A stretch of 9,090 bases of DNA from Bacteroidota bacterium (GCA_023426145.1 JAFABG010000024.1:1-9090), one strand, 5' to 3'. Positions 1 to 6,418 are shown, numbered from the stretch's first letter. The notes: generated from the letters alone by a model not told the origin. Numbers and translations are program-made.

Positions 1-360
1 ATGGTCTGCAAGCCTGCTTTCTAAAGCGGCTCCTGCAAGGAAACCAAACCAGCGCGGAGCCTGACAACATAAGTATCCTGAAAGCACGCTGACGACGGAT
101 ATAAGCCACGGCCGTTTGTAGTACAGCGAGAATATCAGGATCAGCGGCAGATGGATAATCAGCGGATACAGCTTTGATGTCAAATCCAAGCCCCAAAGCC
201 AGTAGCTGGCGGTCTGAACAAAAAGAAAAATGACACAGAGCAGGCCGGTAGTGAACCTGTTTTTCTTTGTGGATTCTATTCCTGCAAAGAGAACGGACAC
301 CGTGATGCCAAAGACCAGAGAAACCCCAAATCGCAAGAGTCCTATCACTGTTACTGCCAT
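1..360 (-). CDS. GHKL-type sensor histidine kinase, N-terminal membrane part (partial)
   Basis: The minus-strand frame starts at the ATG at 360-358 and stays open for 120 codons to the left edge, so the catalytic half lies outside the window. The visible protein is very hydrophobic, with about four membrane segments (near residues 5-27, 38-56, 66-82 and 87-105). It carries the phrases LYPLIIHLPLIL and YLCCQAPRW, which I recognise from the N-terminal sensor region of clostridial GHKL-domain kinases of the AgrC/VirS-like class. Such kinases sense a signal at the membrane and phosphorylate a LytTR partner. The start is supported by GGAGGGGG about 7 nt upstream, inside the end of the response-regulator gene, whose stop codon is one base away; the two are almost certainly co-translated. 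The kinase domain itself is not visible, so the GHKL assignment rests on the N-terminal similarity and the adjacent LytTR regulator. Confidence 0.8.
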   Translation of the reverse strand, partial: MAVTVIGLLRFGVSLVFGITVSVLFAGIESTKKNRFTTGLLCVIFLFVQTASYWLWGLDLTSKLYPLIIHLPLILIFSLYYKRPWLISVVSVLSGYLCCQAPRWFGFLAGAALESRLADH

Positions 361-361
361 T

Positions 362-1090
362 TTAAGCGCCCCCCTCCATTTGATAATTCAGATATTGCTG
401 CTTAATCTCCTTTGCCTTGCTCTGTGCAATCGGGACAGCGGAAAGGGTCTGTAAGATTATCTGATGGTTTTCAATGGTATCCACATACTGCATATTCACA
501 AGATAGGAGCGGTGGGGTTTGATAAAGCACCCATAGTTCAGAAGATTGTCGCAGACAGCGGAAAAAGGCTCCGTACATTCGATGACCTTGCCGGAGCGTA
601 GGTGATACAGCACGTTTCTGCCGATGACCTCGGCAAAAGCCAAATTGGAAATCAGTATTTTTTGAATACCGTCATTGCTCTTTACGATGACCGCATCCTC
701 TTCTTCTTTCGCTTTGATTTGCTCCAGCAACTCATCAAAGGTGAAGAACAGTTTTTCTTTTGAGATTGGTTTGAGTACATAGTTGATCGCCTTCACTGAG
801 TAGCTTTCCAAGGCAAACTCAGGCGATGAGGTAAAGAATAAAATCGGCGCGGTTTTGTCAAAGGCGCGGATTTCCTTTGCCACCTCAATGCCGGTAAAGC
901 CCGGCATCATAATATCCAGACAGTATATATCAAACCGCTTTCCTTTTTCCAAGGCCGAAATCAGTTCAAATCCGTTTGGAAAGACGGCGTGTTCACAGTT
1001 TAGATTTCTTGATGTTCGGTACAGGTCTATCAGCTGTACCATATTGGATAGCTCCTCAATATTGTCGTCACAGACCGCAATTTGCAGCAT
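362..1090 (-). CDS. LytTR-family (AgrA-like) response regulator
   Basis: This 242-residue protein has a receiver domain (about 1-120) and a LytTR DNA-binding domain (about 136-235). In the receiver I see the acidic pair D8-D9 (AVCDDN), the phospho-acceptor D59 in YCLDIMMPG, the switch threonine T87 (FFTSS) and the conserved lysine K107 (VLKPI). The LytTR part has the typical FIKPHRSYLVN segment (residues 189-199). Length and domain order are normal for the AgrA/VirR/ComE class, which bind paired direct repeats spaced about two helical turns apart and activate transcription. The ATG at 1090 is preferred over the GTG at 1096 because GGAGGGG sits 5 nt before the ATG and abuts the GTG. The gene lies between an HTH regulator (20-nt gap) and the sensor kinase (1-nt gap). 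It is the best candidate to bind the paired 12-mers upstream of 1701, 4292 and 6419; that link is inferred. Confidence 0.95.
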   Translation of the reverse strand: MLQIAVCDDNIEELSNMVQLIDLYRTSRNLNCEHAVFPNGFELISALEKGKRFDIYCLDIMMPGFTGIEVAKEIRAFDKTAPILFFTSSPEFALESYSVKAINYVLKPISKEKLFFTFDELLEQIKAKEEEDAVIVKSNDGIQKILISNLAFAEVIGRNVLYHLRSGKVIECTEPFSAVCDNLLNYGCFIKPHRSYLVNMQYVDTIENHQIILQTLSAVPIAQSKAKEIKQQYLNYQMEGGA

Positions 1091-1110
1091 AAGCACCCCT
1101 CCATGTTCTA

Positions 1111-1401
1111 TTAGACTTCTTCGGAAACTCTCCCAGGCTCTCCCTCCTGCAAATTGGGTCGTTGCCGATTAACGGGTTCAGATTTTATAACGGAATTTTC
1201 GTCAGGAACATACTCCATGATGTCGCCGAAGTCGCAGTCCAAAACACTGCAAATCCGAACCAAAATATCAACGTATATGTTTTCATCCTTCGATATTTTC
1301 AGAAGCGAACCGCTGCTGATGCCCGCCGCCTTGCATAGCTCGCCTTTTCTTATTTTTCTGTCAATCATCAGTTTGAATAATTTGTTATAGCTGACACCCA
1401 T
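1111..1401 (-). CDS. Small Cro/C1-type (XRE, HTH_26-like) transcriptional regulator
   Basis: This 96-residue protein has a single helix-turn-helix domain over about residues 3-66. SYNKLFKLMIDRKIRKGEL followed by KAAGIS and LLKISKDENI fits the small clostridial regulators of the HTH_26 class. The C-terminal 30 residues are polar and probably disordered. The ATG at 1401 is preferred: GAGG lies 6 nt upstream, whereas the GTG at 1413 has its purine stretch too close. It is the first gene of a three-gene minus-strand operon with the response regulator and kinase. Its target is unknown. Autoregulation at its own promoter is plausible because CGAAAATCG and its reverse complement flank the predicted -10/-35 region. 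It could also modulate the divergent gene starting at 1701. Confidence 0.88.
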   Translation of the reverse strand: MGVSYNKLFKLMIDRKIRKGELCKAAGISSGSLLKISKDENIYVDILVRICSVLDCDFGDIMEYVPDENSVIKSEPVNRQRPNLQEGEPGRVSEEV

Positions 1402-1427
1402 AACACGCCTCACGTCCTTCTAAAAGT

Positions 1428-1517
1428 CGAAAATCGTTTATACAAGTAATAGATTACAGTATATCATCAAATTATGGCAAATACAAGATAAAATTTGTGC
1501 GTACTCGTCGATTTTCG
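1428..1517. promoter_or_regulatory. Inverted CGAAAATCG / CGATTTTCG pair flanking the minus-strand promoter
   Basis: CGAAAATCG at 1428-1436 and its exact reverse complement CGATTTTCG at 1509-1517 bracket the predicted -10/-35 of the regulator operon, with 72 nt between them. A pair of inverted sites around a promoter is a common arrangement for autoregulation by a small HTH protein such as the one encoded just downstream. The sites are short and partly AT-rich, so chance is a real alternative. Confidence 0.25.
1458..1486 (-). promoter_or_regulatory. Predicted sigma-A promoter of the HTH-LytTR-kinase operon
   Basis: On the minus strand a TATACT -10 box (1463-1458) matches 5 of 6 consensus bases. 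It follows, after exactly 17 nt, a weak -35 TTGTAT (1486-1481). The predicted start point lies near 1451, leaving about 50 nt of leader before the ATG at 1401. The surrounding 1420-1560 stretch is clearly AT-rich compared with the genes. The weak -35 suggests low basal expression or a need for help from a regulator. Confidence 0.5.
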
Positions 1518-1579
1518 CGCGATATTGTGCTTATACACATCGAAAAGCAAAAAAGACAGGAGCCTGATTTTCTCCAAAA

Positions 1580-1648
1580 TCATGTTTCATGTCGAAAAAA
1601 TCATGTTTCATGCAGCGGACAGTTTTGCAGAGAGATTTCTGATAAATT
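1580..1648 (+). promoter_or_regulatory. Promoter cassette copy 1: two TCATGTTTCATG direct repeats, 21-bp phased, plus extended -10
   Basis: Two identical 12-mers TCATGTTTCATG lie at 1580-1591 and 1601-1612, separated by TCGAAAAAA, so their period is 21 bp. After CAGCGGACAGTTTT and 30 nt in total from the second repeat comes an extended -10-like element TGATAAATT (1640-1648). No TTGACA-like -35 is visible 17 nt upstream of it. A start point near 1655 would give a 5' leader of about 45 nt before the gene at 1701. The arrangement fits activation by a LytTR response regulator. The site also lies in the divergent region facing the regulator operon, about 95 nt upstream of that operon's -35. An inverted AAATAA/TTATTT pair (1660-1674) lies in the leader. 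Confidence 0.7.
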
Positions 1649-1700
1649 GAACGTGGAGAAATAAACGTTATTTCGTTCAATATGAATAGGAGGAAAAATT

Positions 1701-3800
1701 ATGAAAAAACGCTTTATGAGCATCCTGCTCACACTGTGTATAGCACTGACCATGCTGCCGACGACGGCAAGCGCAGCTTGTCCGTTCGATGCACTGACCG
1801 GCAGATACGAAATCGTTTCAAGCAAAGGGTTTTCCGGTATCCCCGCAGATACCTTTACTGTTGGTGAAAGGTTCGAAAACATCAGGGCTACAATTGGGTA
1901 CTTCTACAGCGGTGCAAACGAAGCTCACTTCGGGCACAACCCTAAATGGTGGCTAAACGGTATGCCACTGCAAGAAGGGTACATATTTACCCAGGTAGGC
2001 CATTTCACCTTGACCTTACAATGTGAAATGTCGGATTCGGAATACAACAGATGGACAAAAGCTGGGATTAAAATTCCATCCAAAACCGCCGTTGCTTCTA
2101 TGCGAGTTGAGGTGCAGCCGGATGTTGACTGGGGAAGAAGCAATAATGAACTCACACTTAAATCGTCGATGTCTAAGACGACCTACCGCCAAGGCGCGGA
2201 CGAGTTTGACCCGACATCCATTCTAGTAAGTGTCCTTGCCTACACGAATCATAATGAATCCCAATTTGATTTAGACTGGGACGACCTGATCTACTACGCC
2301 GGGGCTCGCGGTATGAAGTATAAAGAGCACGGCATACAAATCACGAAGGGCTATCGCTTCTGGTCACCCGGAGAGAAAGACCTGTGGGTAGTCGTTGGGA
2401 ATAAGTCATTCATCATTCCGTTTACGGTTACGCCGTTTGTTTCTTCCGTTGAAGTGACGGACGAACCTGATGCGGGCAGTTCTACCTTCAGCAAAGGCGA
2501 CTACTCCGTTAAGGCTACCTATACGGACGGAGCTTCAGGGGTGCTCGGCGGCGACTCGCTCCACATTACAGTCAAAGGTAATAGTATGTATCCGGGCAGC
2601 GAATATGAAGTCCCTTCCGGCACTTCCACTGTTAAACTAAACATGGGTGATTTTACCGTCGAACGTAAAGTGACCTCTCCACCGTCGATGTATAAGGTCG
2701 GTACGAACCCGGTCTACAGGTCAAGCCCGGACGGCACCGTTATTGGGACATTTCCAGCGGATACTGTTCTGGAAGTGACCGAGATAAACGGTGATTGGGC
2801 GACGGTAAAGTATGAGGGCAAAACGTATTATATGTGGGCATCCAGACTGACCAAGGTGACGACATCATCGACGTCAACACCCTCAAACGCCAACGCCACC
2901 GTGATTGAATCCGGCGAATACTATATGAAAATCGGTGACAGATGGGTATACCCTGATAACGGATATAATTACTGGCTGATTCTATCAGATAAAAAGCCTG
3001 ATAAACCATTTAAGGTTACACTCGTAGGCGAAGATAAAGACCGCGGACCTGAATATACAATTGAGTATTGGGACCGTTATGTGGTCTGTAGTAATAATTG
3101 TGCAGCGGATTTGCAATTGCATGCGGATATTAACAAGCTAACGTATAGAATCAACACCTATGCAAAATCCGGCTTCAGCACAATAAGGCCTTATGAAAAC
3201 CAAAGTTACCTTGCAATAGGCACAGGGGGTGGAGTATTCGCCAGATACTCGAAGGGCGCCGCTCCCGACTTAGCCAAAATCGTCTTCATAAAGGCTGATA
3301 CACTTACCGACACACCGTCCTCCACACCGCAACCCGTAGCCCCCACCAATACCGTCACCGCTGCCCCGAGCAAGACGAGCTTTGTCATGAGCGGCAAGCC
3401 CGTATCCGTGGCGGCGGCGTACACCATAAACAGCACCAATTACTTGCAGCTTCGCGCAATCGCTGCCATGTTAAACGGCACTGCCGCACAGTTTGACGTG
3501 GGCTGGGACGGCCAATATGCCGTGATTGAACCAGGCAAGGCCTACAGTGGCGCGGTGACCGAAACCAAGCTCCAAAATACAACGAATGTCAGGCAGAGCG
3601 GAACGAAGTTCAAGCTGGGTGATGAAGTTTTTACATTCTCCGACGCCCGACTGATTGACGGAGACACCAACTACCTCCAACTGCGCGAGTTTGCACAAAA
3701 GCTCTCCGGCACAGCATCGCAGTTCAACGTGTACTGGGACGGTGCAGCAGGTCAGGCAGTGATTCAGCCCGGCGTTGCCTATACCGGGTCGGCATCGTAG
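1701..3800 (+). CDS. Secreted multidomain protein with SH3-like domain and two stalk (copper amine oxidase N-like) repeats
   Basis: This 699-residue protein starts at an ATG with AGGAGG 7 nt upstream. It has a Sec signal peptide (MKKRF, a hydrophobic core, likely cleavage after TASA near residue 25). Residues about 27-320 look like several beta-rich, Ig-like segments of no family I can name. A bacterial SH3-like domain spans about 330-388 (NPVYRSSPDGTVIG, then GDWATVKYEGKTYYMWA). A Ser/Thr-rich linker, an unrecognised beta-rich block (about 398-535) and a Pro/Thr linker follow. The C-terminus (about 557-699) holds two tandem repeats of the stalk domain formerly called copper amine oxidase N-terminal: NYLQLRAIAAMLNGT with FDVGWDG, and NYLQLREFAQKLSGT with FNVYWDG. 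These domains usually occur in extracellular proteins thought to bind the cell wall. No catalytic motif is seen, so an adhesive or wall-binding role is inferred. Promoter cassette copy 1 lies directly upstream. Confidence 0.9.
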   Translation: MKKRFMSILLTLCIALTMLPTTASAACPFDALTGRYEIVSSKGFSGIPADTFTVGERFENIRATIGYFYSGANEAHFGHNPKWWLNGMPLQEGYIFTQVGHFTLTLQCEMSDSEYNRWTKAGIKIPSKTAVASMRVEVQPDVDWGRSNNELTLKSSMSKTTYRQGADEFDPTSILVSVLAYTNHNESQFDLDWDDLIYYAGARGMKYKEHGIQITKGYRFWSPGEKDLWVVVGNKSFIIPFTVTPFVSSVEVTDEPDAGSSTFSKGDYSVKATYTDGASGVLGGDSLHITVKGNSMYPGSEYEVPSGTSTVKLNMGDFTVERKVTSPPSMYKVGTNPVYRSSPDGTVIGTFPADTVLEVTEINGDWATVKYEGKTYYMWASRLTKVTTSSTSTPSNANATVIESGEYYMKIGDRWVYPDNGYNYWLILSDKKPDKPFKVTLVGEDKDRGPEYTIEYWDRYVVCSNNCAADLQLHADINKLTYRINTYAKSGFSTIRPYENQSYLAIGTGGGVFARYSKGAAPDLAKIVFIKADTLTDTPSSTPQPVAPTNTVTAAPSKTSFVMSGKPVSVAAAYTINSTNYLQLRAIAAMLNGTAAQFDVGWDGQYAVIEPGKAYSGAVTETKLQNTTNVRQSGTKFKLGDEVFTFSDARLIDGDTNYLQLREFAQKLSGTASQFNVYWDGAAGQAVIQPGVAYTGSAS

Positions 3801-3810
3801 CCAGCATAAG

Positions 3811-3840
3811 AACCGCTCACGGAAAACTCCGTGGGCGGTT
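3811..3840 (+). terminator. Hairpin just after the SH3/stalk gene (copy A)
   Basis: AACCGCTCACGGA and TCCGTGGGCGGTT form a 13-bp stem (one G-T wobble) around the loop AAAC, 10 nt after the stop codon at 3800. The position suits a transcription terminator, but only two T residues follow the stem, so intrinsic termination may be weak. The identical 30 bases recur at 4118-4147, where a better T-run follows. Confidence 0.6.
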
Positions 3841-4117
3841 CAGACTGTAGACAAAGGAAAACCGGCATAAAGATAACCGAAAAACCTTAGGTTTTGTCCC
3901 CGGTAATCCAATTGTTTTTGGGAGGATTCACTCCGACCAAAAATTTTCCCTGTGGAAGCGAGGCGTGCGCCGAGCCGCCGCCCAGTGGCGGCGTCCGGCT
4001 TGCGGGGATTCATTCCCTGCAAACGTATTCAATTGCAAGGGGTCCCCGCACGATCCGCAGATCGTGCGGGGTGGAATTGATGACAAAGCCCAGCGAAGCG
4101 GGTTTGTCATCAGCCTA
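3841..4117. other. Non-coding, hairpin-rich intergenic element between two identical terminator hairpins
   Basis: No frame here has a credible start, binding site or protein-like composition. The stretch is dense in inverted repeats: ACCGG/CCGGT (3861-3865, 3900-3904) enclosing AAAACC-TTA-GGTTTT (3881-3895); TTTTTGG/CCAAAAA (3915-3921, 3937-3943) with inner GGAG/CTCC; CGCCGCC-CAGT-GGCGGCG (3976-3993); a perfect 12-bp hairpin at 4044-4071 within an outer TCAATT/AATTGA pair (4029-4034, 4075-4080); and GATGACAAA/TTTGTCATC (4079-4087, 4103-4111) with an inner GC-rich stem. It could be a dispersed palindromic repeat (REP- or MITE-like), a structured RNA, or the remains of a lost transcription unit. 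Its hairpins stand side by side, as in composite intergenic repeats. I cannot assign it to a named family. Confidence 0.6.
4044..4071. repeat. Perfect 12-bp inverted repeat with 4-nt loop
   Basis: CCCCGCACGATC (4044-4055) and GATCGTGCGGGG (4060-4071) are exact reverse complements around the loop CGCA. It is the strongest single hairpin of the intergenic element. No T-run follows it, so it does not look like an intrinsic terminator in either direction. Confidence 0.85.
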
Positions 4118-4149
4118 AACCGCTCACGGAAAACTCCGTGGGCGGTTTT
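4118..4149 (+). terminator. Hairpin copy B with T-run
   Basis: The same 13-bp stem and AAAC loop as at 3811-3840 recur with 30 of 30 bases identical, here followed by TTTT (4146-4149). This is a good intrinsic terminator. It lies 14 nt before promoter cassette copy 2 and so insulates the peptidase gene from upstream transcription. The period between the two copies is 307 nt. Confidence 0.7.
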
Positions 4150-4162
4150 GCTGTGTCTAAAA

Positions 4163-4231
4163 TCATGTTTCATGTCGGAAAAATCATGTTTCATGCAGCG
4201 GACGGTTTTCAGCGGCGAATTTTGATAGAGT
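4163..4231 (+). promoter_or_regulatory. Promoter cassette copy 2: two TCATGTTTCATG direct repeats plus extended -10
   Basis: The 12-mer TCATGTTTCATG occurs at 4163-4174 and 4184-4195, again with a 21-bp period (spacer TCGGAAAAA). CAGCGGACGGTTTT follows, and an extended -10-like TGATAGAGT (4223-4231) begins its hexamer 30 nt after the second repeat, exactly as in copy 1. The leader to the ATG at 4292 is about 54 nt from a start point near 4238. The leader shares TATTTC-TTCAAT wording with copy 1. No -35 box is visible, which is typical of activator-dependent promoters. Confidence 0.7.
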
Positions 4232-4291
4232 GAGCAGGAAGGCAAAAGGTTTTATTTCATTCAATCAGCAACCATTACGAGGAGGTTTCCA

Positions 4292-6289
4292 ATGAAGAAA
4301 AAAATAGTATCATTTTTGCTTGCGCTTGTCATGCTATGTGCCCTGCTCTCAGGCTGCGGCAGCAATGAGGATCTAGAAGCGTTTCACCCTACCCAGGGCT
4401 TGACGCTCAGCAATCCAAGCGGCGACACATGGACGGTGCTGGTTTATTTATGCGGCACCGACTTGGAGACAAACGGCAGCTTTGCCTCCATCAACCTACA
4501 GGAGATGGCACTGGCCGCCCAATCTGAACAGGTGAACGTACTGGTTCAGACCGGCGGCACACAGGCGTGGGCGATTGACGCAATCGATCCCGGTCAGCTT
4601 CAGCGGTGGCGTGTGATTCCCGAAAGCATCAAGCTGAAGGACAGCCAGCCCCTCGCCAGCATGGGGGCGGCGGAAACCCTGGGCGACTTCCTGAAATGGG
4701 GCGTTGCAAACTATCCCGCAGACAAATATATGTGTCTGCTGTGGGATCACGGCGGCGGCAGCGTAGCGGGTATTGCGGCGGACGAGTTAAACGGCGGCGA
4801 TATGCTCAGTCTCAAGGAGCTGGCACAGGGCATCGGGATGGCCGGGGTGCAGTTCGAGCTGGTCGGCTTTGACGCTTGCCTCATGTCCACCATGGAAACA
4901 GCGGCGGCAGTAACGCCCTATGCCCGGTACATGGTGGCCTCACAGGAGCTGGAACCCGGCACCGGCTGGGATTACACCGACTGGCTCTCCTATCTGGCCG
5001 AAGAACCCACCGCCGACGGCCTTGCCGTAGGCAGTCGCATCTGTGACGGCTTCTATGCCAAGTGCGCCGCAGGCGGCAGCGAGAGTATGGCGACGCTGGC
5101 CGTGACCGATCTCTCTAAAATTCCGGCGCTGGCGGCAGCCTTCAACAATATGGCTGCCGAAATGAAGGGCTATACCGCCGAAACCGATAAGCTCCGTCCG
5201 CTCACCCAAGCCATCATGAAAGCGGAAAACTATGGCGGCAACAACGATGGCGAGGGCTATACCAACATGGTGGATTTGGGCGACCTGACGCTTGGTGCGC
5301 AGGGTGTTCTCACAGAAACCGGCGACACGCTGATGGCTGCGCTGCATGAAGCGGTTCCATACGCCGTGGCGGGGCAGGCAAGGCAAAGGGGCAACGGATT
5401 GTCTATTTATATGCCTCTTGCCATGACACCTGACGAGCTCGACCTTTACGCAAATATTGCAGCTACCAGCGGAGAGTATCTGCGCTTTTTGGAGGGTTTG
5501 TTCGATTGGACAGTACCCGCCGGCGTGAAGGTCAATCAGCCCATCTATCCCTCTGCGGGAAATACCGCCACCGGGGAACAGATTTCTGTTGACAATGTGG
5601 CATCGGCTGAAACACTGGAGCAGGGCAGCTACACCGTGGACTTTTCCACCCAGATCACCGAGAATGGCTCCATTCTGCTCACCTTTAACAGCGGTGCGGA
5701 AATCGTCAGCACCGTTGCCTTCGACCTTTATTACCACGATGAGGACAGCAATTCCCTCTGGTATTTGGGGAGCGACTTTGACATCAATCAGGATGACGGA
5801 GGTACCCGCTTCTGGGACAACTACCGCAATGTCTGGACGATCATCAATGACAATCTCTGCATGATGGTGGCACTTAGCTTTACCGACGACTACATCCTTT
5901 ACACCGTACCCGTACAGGTGAACGACAATCCTACCAACCTGCGCATGCTCTACCATCGGGAAAGCGGCGAGTACGAGGTTATCGGCACATGGGATGGCAT
6001 TGACAGCGAAACCGGTATGTCCAGCCGCGAGGTAAAGAAGCTCATGGACGGCGACCGGGTAGAATTCGTCTTTGACGCCGCCAACATGGATACCGCCGAG
6101 GATGCCTCCTTTGTGGGCGGCGGCTTCACCGTCAACGGCCCTGTCGTTGCGGAGGAAGCGAACCTCTTTGATGGAGACTACTATTACCAGTATGAGATTA
6201 CCGATATTTTCGGCAATACCCATCAAAGCGACTTTGCGGTGCTACACGTGCAAAACGGCGAAATCAGCGTTGAACTATTAACGCCGTAG
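4292..6289 (+). CDS. Clostripain-family (C11) cysteine peptidase lipoprotein
   Basis: This 665-residue protein starts at an ATG with AGGAGG 6 nt upstream. A lipoprotein signal peptide ends in the lipobox LLSGC, with Cys22 as the lipid anchor, so the enzyme should sit on the outer face of the membrane. The C11 fold is recognisable from WTVLVYLCGTDLE (near residue 47), LLWDHGGG with catalytic His153, and ELVGFDACLMSTMETA with catalytic Cys196. The catalytic region ends near residue 415 after GLSIYMPLAM. Residues about 430-665 form a beta-rich domain of unknown role. Family members cleave after Arg or Lys and can be activated by self-cleavage; which substrate applies here is unknown. The gene is preceded by a terminator and its own promoter cassette (copy 2), so it is expressed separately from 1701-3800. 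No terminator separates it from the next gene, and read-through into the downstream lipoprotein is likely. Confidence 0.93.
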   Translation: MKKKIVSFLLALVMLCALLSGCGSNEDLEAFHPTQGLTLSNPSGDTWTVLVYLCGTDLETNGSFASINLQEMALAAQSEQVNVLVQTGGTQAWAIDAIDPGQLQRWRVIPESIKLKDSQPLASMGAAETLGDFLKWGVANYPADKYMCLLWDHGGGSVAGIAADELNGGDMLSLKELAQGIGMAGVQFELVGFDACLMSTMETAAAVTPYARYMVASQELEPGTGWDYTDWLSYLAEEPTADGLAVGSRICDGFYAKCAAGGSESMATLAVTDLSKIPALAAAFNNMAAEMKGYTAETDKLRPLTQAIMKAENYGGNNDGEGYTNMVDLGDLTLGAQGVLTETGDTLMAALHEAVPYAVAGQARQRGNGLSIYMPLAMTPDELDLYANIAATSGEYLRFLEGLFDWTVPAGVKVNQPIYPSAGNTATGEQISVDNVASAETLEQGSYTVDFSTQITENGSILLTFNSGAEIVSTVAFDLYYHDEDSNSLWYLGSDFDINQDDGGTRFWDNYRNVWTIINDNLCMMVALSFTDDYILYTVPVQVNDNPTNLRMLYHRESGEYEVIGTWDGIDSETGMSSREVKKLMDGDRVEFVFDAANMDTAEDASFVGGGFTVNGPVVAEEANLFDGDYYYQYEITDIFGNTHQSDFAVLHVQNGEISVELLTP

Positions 6290-6297
6290 CGCAAAAT

Positions 6298-6367
6298 TCA
6301 TGTTTCATGTCGAAAAAATCATGTTTCATGCAGCGGGCGGTTTTTGAATCGAGATTTTTGCTAAATT
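6298..6367 (+). promoter_or_regulatory. Promoter cassette copy 3: two TCATGTTTCATG direct repeats plus extended -10
   Basis: The 12-mer lies at 6298-6309 and 6319-6330 (21-bp period, spacer TCGAAAAAA identical to copy 1). CAGCGGGCGGTTTT follows, then an extended -10-like TGCTAAATT (6359-6367) whose hexamer starts 31 nt after the second repeat. Copies 1 and 3 also agree around the -10 (GAGATTT-TG-TAAATTGAAC). The cassette begins only 8 nt after the stop codon of the peptidase gene, making it an internal promoter. A small inverted repeat AAGGAA/TTCCTT (6374-6388) lies in the leader. Confidence 0.7.
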
Positions 6368-6418
6368 GAACACAAGGAAATATTCCTTACACACTACCTA
6401 AAAAATGGAGGATTTGAA

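Noticed and set aside
1580..1612. Resemblance of TGTTTCATG to half of a parS (ParB-binding) site
   Set aside because: The parS palindrome needs the second half GTGAAACA; here the sequence continues TCGAAAAAA, and the copies track gene starts.
3894..4118. Open frames on both strands across the hairpin-rich spacer (about 60-105 codons)
   Set aside because: They translate inverted repeats, lack start signals and have unnatural composition.
3811..4147. CRISPR or insertion sequence suggested by the repeated 30-mer
   Set aside because: Only two copies occur, the spacer is 277 nt, each copy is a self-complementary hairpin at a terminator position, and no cas or transposase gene is present.
1582..4233. 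Short similar frames inside cassette copies, beginning MFHVEKIMFHAA or MFHVGKIMFHAA (22 codons in copies 1 and 2, 15 in copy 3), as possible signal peptides
   Set aside because: No ribosome binding site precedes any of them, they lie upstream of the predicted start points, and the in-frame repetition follows simply from the 21-bp period being a multiple of three.
4940..6226. Long open minus-strand frame (428 codons) opposite the peptidase gene
   Set aside because: It is antisense to a clear C11 peptidase, has no ribosome binding site and low-complexity His/Gly/Val composition typical of a shadow frame.
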